A DNA stretch of 5,206 nucleotides from DATFWK01 sp035259345 (GTDB taxonomy: Bacteria > Actinomycetota > Thermoleophilia > Miltoncostaeales > Miltoncostaeaceae). The stretch is from NCBI GenBank assembly GCA_035259345.1, contig DATFWK010000245.1:1-5206 (forward strand), given 5' to 3'. The notes beneath the pieces are model-generated. The model saw only the letters and a program-made list of their open reading frames with translations. It did not search any database and was not told where the DNA came from. Each line of letters begins with the position of its first letter. The first letter of the stretch is position 1. Below, one piece after another: positions 1 through 5,206 of this stretch. The translations under genes were made by a program, and so were the position numbers.

Positions 1-487
1 ATCTCCGCGCGCAGGCGTGCGTGGTCGAGGAGCGACGCGCCCTTGAGACCGATCTCCTCGCAGGGCGTCAGCACGAGCTCGATGCCGGCGTGCGGCCGCC
101 GCTCGGCGACCACCCGCCGCAGCGCGACGATCATCGCCGCCACCGCTGCCTTGTCGTCGCCGCCGAGGATCGCCGGGTTGCGGTTGGTGAGGAACCCGTC
201 GACCAGCTCGACCTCGATGGGCGCGGTGACGGGGACCGTGTCGAGGTGGGCGCACAGGGCGATCGGGGTGCCGCCCGGGGCGGTCGGCGGGAGCGACGCG
301 ACGATGTTGCCGCAGCCGGCCGACAGCCGCTCGCCGGCGTCGTCCTCGGTCACGTCGGCGCCGAGCGTGATGAGCTCCTCGCGCGCCACGGCGGCGACCT
401 CCTCCTCCTGGCGCGAGGGCGAGGGGATCTCGCAGAGGCGCACCATGAGCCGCGCCACCTCCGGCAGCGCGGCGAGCTCCTCCGGGG

Positions 488-491
<4 letters not shown>
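1..491 (-). CDS. M20-family metallopeptidase, peptidase T-like (N-terminal part, cut by window edge)
   Basis: This is the first 163 codons of a zinc-dependent M20 peptidase; the rest lies beyond the left edge. The metal-site motifs are in order: AHLDTV at residues 81-86 (ligand His82, with Asp84 behind it), GGDDK at 110-114 (bridging ligand Asp112) and CEEIGLKGA at 144-152 (general base Glu145, ligand Glu146). The EEIGLKGA wording and the IPSPS segment near residue 22 resemble the peptidase T-like group, which probably cleaves short peptides in the cytoplasm; substrate is inferred. The chosen start is GTG at 491-489, overlapping the pyrG TGA as GTGA, which suggests translational coupling. It leaves about 20 residues before IPSPS, close to family practice. 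An alternative ATG at 446-444 (residue 16) has a perfect GGAGGT at 462-457, ten bases upstream, but would leave an unusually short N-terminal helix. Family assignment is firm; exact start and specificity are less so. Confidence 0.88.
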
Positions 492-2167
<1,676 letters not shown>

Positions 2168-2172
2168 GACAT

Positions 2173-2178
2173 CTCCTT
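2173..2178 (-). promoter_or_regulatory. Ribosome binding site of pyrG
   Basis: On the minus strand AAGGAG lies five bases before the GTG at 2167-2165. It decides between that codon and a second in-frame GTG at 2152-2150, which would be about 20 bases from the site. The upstream GTG is therefore preferred and pyrG begins MPDRDVSYVF. Confidence 0.75.
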
Positions 2179-2198
2179 CCAGTCCCTCGGACGAACGA

Positions 2199-2204
2199 AG
2201 GATA
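2199..2204 (-). promoter_or_regulatory. Candidate -10 element for pyrG
   Basis: The minus strand reads TATCCT here, one of the few AT-containing spots in the 109-base gap between the RodZ-like gene and pyrG. It fits the actinobacterial TANNNT -10 pattern and would place a transcription start near 2192, giving a leader of about 25 bases that carries the AAGGAG site. No good -35 hexamer is visible at 16-18 bases upstream (the stretch is GGTGGG-like). PyrG may thus have its own promoter as well as read-through from upstream; this is inference. Confidence 0.3.
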
Positions 2205-2276
2205 GCGACCCCTCCGGCGGGCCCACCCGCTGCACCGGGGCGAAGATCGCTCGGTGCGCGGGAAGCACGGGCGCGC

Positions 2277-3011
2277 TCAGCCGCCGTTCAGGGGGCGCAG
2301 GCCGGCGCGGGTCACGAGGAACGCCTCGGTGCCGCCGGACGCGCCCGACGGGCGCCCGTTCACGCGCACGCGCAGGCTCGGCAGCCAGCCGACCGCCATG
2401 TAGAGCGCCGTCTTGGCGCGGAAGCTGCGCGAGACCCCCGGGCCGACGATGCCCGAGTAGATGAGCCGGCCCGTGAGCCCGTCCCGGCGCACCTCGATCC
2501 ACGAGCCGTGCTGGCCCTGGCCGGTGACCTGCAGCCGCACCCCGCGCACCGGCGGCGCCACCGGGCGCAGCACGGCGGCCTCTGCCGCCGCCGGGGTCGG
2601 GCGCACCGGCGAGCCGCCGATCGACGGGCTGTCCGAGCCGAGCCCGCCGGCCAGCCACACGAGCGCGGCGACCCCCGCGAGCCCGCCCGCCGCGATCCAG
2701 AGCAGGCGCGGGTCGGCCCGCGGCCGTCGCTCCGCCCAGACGCTCACGGGCTGCGGGTCGGGGTCGTCGCCGTCCTCCTTGCCGTATCGGGAGACGTACT
2801 CGTCCACCACCAGCCGGCCGTCCAGCCCGAGGTACTCGGCGTACGTCGCGAGGAAGCCGCGCACGTAGGCCGGTGCCGGCAGGTCGTCGAAGCGCTCCTC
2901 CTCGAGCGCGCGGAGGTAGCCGGAGCGGATCTTCGTGCCCGCCTCGCATTCGCGGAGGTCGAGGCCGCGGCGCTGCCGCGCCTCGCGCAGGGTGTTTCCG
3001 ATCTCGAACAA
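2277..3011 (-). CDS. rodZ: RodZ-like membrane-anchored helix-turn-helix protein
   Basis: A 244-residue protein with RodZ-type architecture. Residues 1-75 form a cytoplasmic Xre-like helix-turn-helix domain (GNTLREARQRRGLDL, then TKIRSGYLRALEEERFDDLP and YVRGFLATYAEYLGLD). A charged Asp/Pro/Arg linker runs to about 102, a single hydrophobic span covers about 103-122 (LLWIAAGG... to VWLAGGLG), then comes a Pro/Ala-rich stretch, and residues about 155-225 form an extracytoplasmic domain resembling DUF4115. In rod-shaped bacteria RodZ links the MreB cytoskeleton to the cell-wall elongation machinery; whether this protein does so is inferred, since neither MreB nor other cell-shape genes are in view. 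The start is a TTG with no strong Shine-Dalgarno site (only GGGA nearby), chosen because the N terminus beginning FEIG and LREAR matches remembered actinobacterial relatives. It is the first visible gene of the leftward block and diverges from the DUF3891 gene. Confidence 0.85.
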   Translation of the reverse strand: MFEIGNTLREARQRRGLDLRECEAGTKIRSGYLRALEEERFDDLPAPAYVRGFLATYAEYLGLDGRLVVDEYVSRYGKEDGDDPDPQPVSVWAERRPRADPRLLWIAAGGLAGVAALVWLAGGLGSDSPSIGGSPVRPTPAAAEAAVLRPVAPPVRGVRLQVTGQGQHGSWIEVRRDGLTGRLIYSGIVGPGVSRSFRAKTALYMAVGWLPSLRVRVNGRPSGASGGTEAFLVTRAGLRPLNGG

Positions 3012-3041
3012 GCGGTCCCGGGGTGGGGCGGCGCCGACCCG

Positions 3042-3070
3042 ACAATGGTGACAGCCGCCGCGGCGTCCAA
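3042..3070 (-). promoter_or_regulatory. Candidate promoter of the RodZ-like gene
   Basis: On the minus strand TTGGAC (3070-3065) is followed after exactly 17 bases by CATTGT (3047-3042). Both are partial matches to housekeeping sigma -35 and -10 hexamers (about 4/6 and 3/6). The predicted transcript would start near 3035, about 24 bases before the TTG start codon. The spacing is the best support; the hexamers themselves are weak. Confidence 0.4.
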
Positions 3071-3077
3071 GAAGGGT

Positions 3078-3083
3078 TAGCTT
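3078..3083 (+). promoter_or_regulatory. Candidate -10 element for the DUF3891-deoB unit
   Basis: TAGCTT fits the TANNNT pattern and ends seven bases before the GTG at 3091, so transcription from it would begin at or next to the start codon. That would make a leaderless mRNA, common in actinobacteria, and would explain the lack of a well-placed Shine-Dalgarno site. No -35 hexamer is seen at normal spacing; a GTGACA at 3048-3053 is 24 bases away, too far. Confidence 0.3.
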
Positions 3084-3090
3084 CGTTTGT

Positions 3091-3891
3091 GTGCTGGTGA
3101 CATCGCGTGGGGACGCCGTACAGGTGGTCCTGCAGGTGGACCATCAGGACCAGTGCGCGCTCATGGCGGCCGGGTGGGGGTCCGACGGCTTCGCCCGTCC
3201 CGAGCCCTTCGCGCCGATCGAGCTCGCCGCCGCCTGCCACGACGAGGGATGGCGCGACTGGGAGGCTGCGCCGGAGGTCGACGGCGAGGGCCGCCCGCTC
3301 GACTTCGTCGAGCTCGACCGGGCGCGCCACACGGACCTCTACCGCCAGGGCATCGCCGACGCCGTGACGCGCGACCCCAAGGCCGGCCTGCTGGTGGCCA
3401 TGCACGGGCGCGGCCTCTACCAGTCGCGCCTGGGCCTCGACGGGCCGCCCCGCCCGCCGGATGAGCTCCCCGAGCCGGGGCGGGCCTTCGTCCGCGAGCA
3501 GCTCGCCCTCGAGGACCGGCTGCGGGCCGGGCTCGGCGGCGGTGCCAGGCTCGAGCGCTGGGCCTGGGCCGCCTACCGGCTGCTCCAGACCTGGGACACG
3601 CTGAGCCTCTATCTCATCTGGGGCGGCCTCCCGCAGGGGCGATCCCGCTCGCTGGGCATGGTCCCGCGCAGGGTCGGCGACCCGGGCGTCGACGTGCGCG
3701 TGTCGCCGGCCGGGGCCGACACGGCGGTCGCCGACCCGTTCCCCTTCGCCGGCCGGTCCCTCGCGCTGCCGGTGCGCGCGCGGACGATCGAGGACCGCCG
3801 CTACGCCGACGACGACGACCTGCGCGCGGCGCTCGCCGCGGCCGCGTGGGAGGAGCGGGAGTACCGGGTGGTGGCCGGGGCGGAGCACTAG
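3091..3891 (+). CDS. DUF3891-type protein, function unknown
   Basis: A 266-residue soluble protein with no signal peptide or membrane span. I recognise the DUF3891 pattern: QVDHQDQ near the N terminus, ACHDEGWRDWEAAP at 48-61, an ARH segment at 78-80, LLVAMHGRGLY at 100-110, a QLALEDRL segment at 137-144, and YRLLQTWDTLSLYL at 162-175. Residues about 185-266 look like a separate, strand-rich tail with an acidic run (YADDDD) near 239-243. His18, His50-Asp51, His80, His105 and Asp169 follow the order of metal ligands in HD-domain phosphohydrolases, so a metal-dependent hydrolase is a reasonable guess; this is inference, and substrate is unknown. The start is GTG at 3091, chosen because homologues begin shortly before the QxDH motif; it has no convincing Shine-Dalgarno site. 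It ends eleven bases before deoB and is probably co-transcribed with it. Confidence 0.82.
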   Translation: MLVTSRGDAVQVVLQVDHQDQCALMAAGWGSDGFARPEPFAPIELAAACHDEGWRDWEAAPEVDGEGRPLDFVELDRARHTDLYRQGIADAVTRDPKAGLLVAMHGRGLYQSRLGLDGPPRPPDELPEPGRAFVREQLALEDRLRAGLGGGARLERWAWAAYRLLQTWDTLSLYLIWGGLPQGRSRSLGMVPRRVGDPGVDVRVSPAGADTAVADPFPFAGRSLALPVRARTIEDRRYADDDDLRAALAAAAWEEREYRVVAGAEH

Positions 3892-3902
3892 CATTGCGCG
3901 CC

Positions 3903-5072
3903 ATGTCGCGGGTGATCGTGCTGGTGATGGACGGCGTCGGGGCCGGGGCTGCCGTCGACGCCGACCGCTACGGCGACGCGGGCAGCGACACGCTCGGCAA
4001 CACCGCGCGCGCAGTCGGCGGACTGCGCCTGCCGACGCTGGAGCGGCTCGGGCTCGGCTGCGTGCTGCCGCTCGCCGGTGTCGCGGAGGTCCGGCGCCCG
4101 GAGGCGCTCATAGGCCGCCTGGCCGAGCGCTCCGCCGGCAAGGACACCACGACCGGCCACTGGGAGCTCATGGGCCTCCGGACCGACCAGCCGTTCCGGA
4201 CCTACCCCGAGGGCTTCCCGGACGACGTGATGGAAGCGTTCGCGGCCGCGACCGGGCGTGGCTGGCTCTGCAACCGGCCGGCCTCCGGCACCGAGGTCAT
4301 CGACCGCTTCGGCGCGGAGCACATGCGCACCGGCGCGCTGATCGTCTACACATCGGCCGACTCGGTGTTCCAGATCGCCGCGCACGAGGGCGTCGTGCCG
4401 CTGGAGGAGCTCTACGACGACTGCCGGGCCGCCCGGGCGATCCTCACCGGCGAGCACGCCGTCTCGCGCGTGATCGCGCGTCCCTTCGTCGGCGAGCCCG
4501 GGTCGTTCGAGCGCACCCGCAACCGCAAGGACTTCTCGGTCGAGCCCCACGGGCCCACGGCCCTCGACCGGCTGACGGAGGCCGGCGTCCCCGTCGAGGG
4601 CGTGGGGAAGATCAAGCAGATCTTCGCGGGCCGCGGCGTCGGCGGCGAGCACCTCATGCGCGACAACCACGACGGCATGGAGATCTCCACGCGCCTGCTC
4701 GGGGAGGTCGGCCACGGGCTCGTGTTCGCCAACCTGATCGACTTCGACATGCTCTACGGGCACCGAAACGACGCCCGCGGGTTCGCCGACTGCCTCGAGG
4801 AGTTCGACGCCGACCTCGGGCCGCTGATGGGCGCGATGCGCGACGGCGACCTGCTCGTCGTGACGGCGGACCACGGCAACGACCCGACGACGCCCTCGAC
4901 GGACCACAGCAGGGAGTGGGTGCCGCTGGTCGCGTGGGAGCCCGGCCGCGACCCGGCCGGCGGGCGCTGGGTCGGGGAGTTCGGCGACGTCGGCCAGACG
5001 GCGCTCGCCCGCCTGGCGCCGGAGGCGGACCGGGACGGGCTCTCCGGGCGGCCGGTCGCGGCGCTCGCCTAG
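3903..5072 (+). CDS. deoB: Phosphopentomutase
   Basis: A full-length 389-residue cytosolic enzyme of the alkaline phosphatase superfamily that interconverts ribose or deoxyribose 1-phosphate and 5-phosphate, linking nucleoside phosphorolysis to central metabolism. Two-metal-site residues are all present by comparison with the known Bacillus enzyme: Asp10 in MDGVG, the phospho-acceptor Thr82 in GKDTTTGHWE, Asp153 in TSADSVFQ, Asp282 and His287 in DFDMLYGHRND, Asp323-His324 in TADHGND, and His335 in STDHSREWVP. ATG at 3903 is the preferred start because MSRVIVLVMDGVG is the usual family N terminus, yet no Shine-Dalgarno site sits at proper distance. An in-frame TTG at 3894 has GGAG eight bases upstream (3882-3885) and would add only three residues. 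It follows the DUF3891 gene after eleven bases. Its stop codon lies inside the target site of an insertion sequence, but the length is normal, so the enzyme appears intact. Confidence 0.97.
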   Translation: MSRVIVLVMDGVGAGAAVDADRYGDAGSDTLGNTARAVGGLRLPTLERLGLGCVLPLAGVAEVRRPEALIGRLAERSAGKDTTTGHWELMGLRTDQPFRTYPEGFPDDVMEAFAAATGRGWLCNRPASGTEVIDRFGAEHMRTGALIVYTSADSVFQIAAHEGVVPLEELYDDCRAARAILTGEHAVSRVIARPFVGEPGSFERTRNRKDFSVEPHGPTALDRLTEAGVPVEGVGKIKQIFAGRGVGGEHLMRDNHDGMEISTRLLGEVGHGLVFANLIDFDMLYGHRNDARGFADCLEEFDADLGPLMGAMRDGDLLVVTADHGNDPTTPSTDHSREWVPLVAWEPGRDPAGGRWVGEFGDVGQTALARLAPEADRDGLSGRPVAALA

Positions 5073-5073
5073 A
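5068..5073. other. Probable insertion target site (CCTAGA) of the IS481-like element
   Basis: CCTAGA fits the NCTAGN target consensus reported for IS481 of Bordetella, which duplicates six bases on insertion. It abuts the presumed element tip beginning TGTTCG at 5074. The central CTAG palindrome (5069-5072) contains the TAG stop of deoB on the plus strand (5070-5072) and the TAG stop of the transposase on the minus strand (5071-5069). The second copy of the duplication would be at the far end of the element, outside the window. Confidence 0.55.
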
Positions 5074-5206
5074 TGTTCGTCCCAGAGAGGTTCTTGACGC
5101 GCTCGAGCGGCGTCAGCCCTCCAAGAGCGCGGTGGGGTCGTAGGCGATTGTAGGCATCGAGGGCCGGCGCGAGCGCCGCTAGGCGCTCTGCCTCGTCGCG
5201 GTAGGG
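5069..5206 (-). CDS. IS481-like transposase, C-terminal 45 residues (cut by window edge)
   Basis: The minus strand is open from the right edge to a TAG at 5071-5069 and encodes PYRDEAERLAAL, then LDAYNRLRPHRALGG, then LTPLERVKNLSGTNI. The YN-x2-RPH-x-ALGG-x-TP pattern just past the catalytic core, with a final NLSG-type tail, is characteristic of the C terminus of DDE transposases of the IS481 group (the related IS3 group shares the RPH motif). The catalytic Asp and Glu residues lie outside the window. Codons are unlike the neighbours: two CTA for leucine, CTT, CGA, GGA and AAT within 45 codons, consistent with a mobile origin. The stop codon and the last codon lie at or beyond the presumed element tip, so they appear to come from the target DNA. 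Whether the full gene is intact cannot be judged. Confidence 0.8.
   Translation of the reverse strand, partial: PYRDEAERLAALAPALDAYNRLRPHRALGGLTPLERVKNLSGTNI
5074..5206 (-). mobile_element. IS481-like insertion sequence, one end
   Basis: The element enters from the right and ends next to the deoB stop. Its presumed terminal inverted repeat starts TGTTCGTCCCAGAGAGGTTC, with the 5'-TG tip usual for this family. The tip is placed at 5074 because it directly follows an NCTAGN site; the partner repeat needed to prove the boundary is not visible. The transposase reads leftward, towards this end, so this is the element's right end in the usual orientation. Confidence 0.65.
5171..5188. repeat. Perfect 7-bp inverted repeat with 4-base loop inside the transposase gene
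   Basis: GAGCGCC and GGCGCTC flank the loop GCTA, a strong short GC hairpin within coding sequence (residues near AERLAAL). It has no T-run on either side, so it is not a normal terminator. It may be incidental to GC-rich coding sequence. Confidence 0.45.

Noticed and set aside
2217..2230. Short inverted repeat between the RodZ-like gene and pyrG as a possible terminator
   Set aside because: The stem is only five base pairs with a four-base loop and is followed on the minus strand by GGAGGGG, not a T-run. It is what one expects by chance in such GC-rich DNA.
2168..2276. A pyrG leader attenuator of the kind that senses CTP through repeated G addition
   Set aside because: That mechanism in low-GC Gram-positive bacteria needs a transcript starting with a GGGC-like run and a terminator hairpin with a U-run. 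Neither is visible near the predicted start at about 2192.
3846..3902. An upstream start for deoB inside the DUF3891 gene
   Set aside because: The extra residues have no family counterpart, whereas the ATG at 3903 gives the standard MDGVG-containing N terminus. Only the TTG at 3894 remains a mild alternative.
3888..4907. A 339-codon open frame on the minus strand opposite deoB
   Set aside because: DeoB is certain on the other strand with all catalytic residues present. The antisense product is low-complexity Val/Arg/Glu/Ala sequence without motifs.

Overview
The window is very GC-rich (roughly 70% or more by eye), with GTG and TTG starts and codons that mostly end in G or C. This suggests a high-GC actinobacterium. 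The wording of the RodZ-like N terminus and the mix of neighbours recall the Thermoleophilia (Solirubrobacterales or Gaiellales type), but that placement is an impression from remembered homologues, not a search result.

Layout: a leftward block occupies positions 1-3011. Read on the minus strand, it holds a membrane-anchored RodZ-like helix-turn-helix protein (2277-3011), then CTP synthase pyrG (488-2167), then the first 163 codons of an M20-family metallopeptidase resembling the peptidase T-like group (1-491). The peptidase overlaps the pyrG stop by four bases. A 79-base divergent intergenic region (3012-3090) separates this block from a rightward pair: a DUF3891-type protein of unknown function (3091-3891) and, eleven bases later, phosphopentomutase deoB (3903-5072). 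The right edge (5074 onward) is the end of an IS481-like insertion sequence, whose transposase C terminus reads leftward into the deoB stop codon.

How the genes relate: PyrG makes CTP from UTP and DeoB moves phosphate between C1 and C5 of (deoxy)ribose. Both serve nucleotide metabolism, but they lie in opposite transcription units and nothing here shows them co-regulated. The RodZ-like protein probably belongs to cell-shape or envelope functions. The M20 enzyme is a probable peptide hydrolase.

Most of the window is ordinary housekeeping sequence. The most interesting spot is the IS junction. The element appears to have inserted at a CCTAGA site, which fits the NCTAGN preference known for IS481. 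The same CTAG palindrome serves as the stop codon of deoB on one strand and of the transposase on the other. The second point of interest is the DUF3891 protein, whose spaced His and Asp residues resemble the ligand order of HD-type metal hydrolases. I did not find a convincing new multi-gene system.
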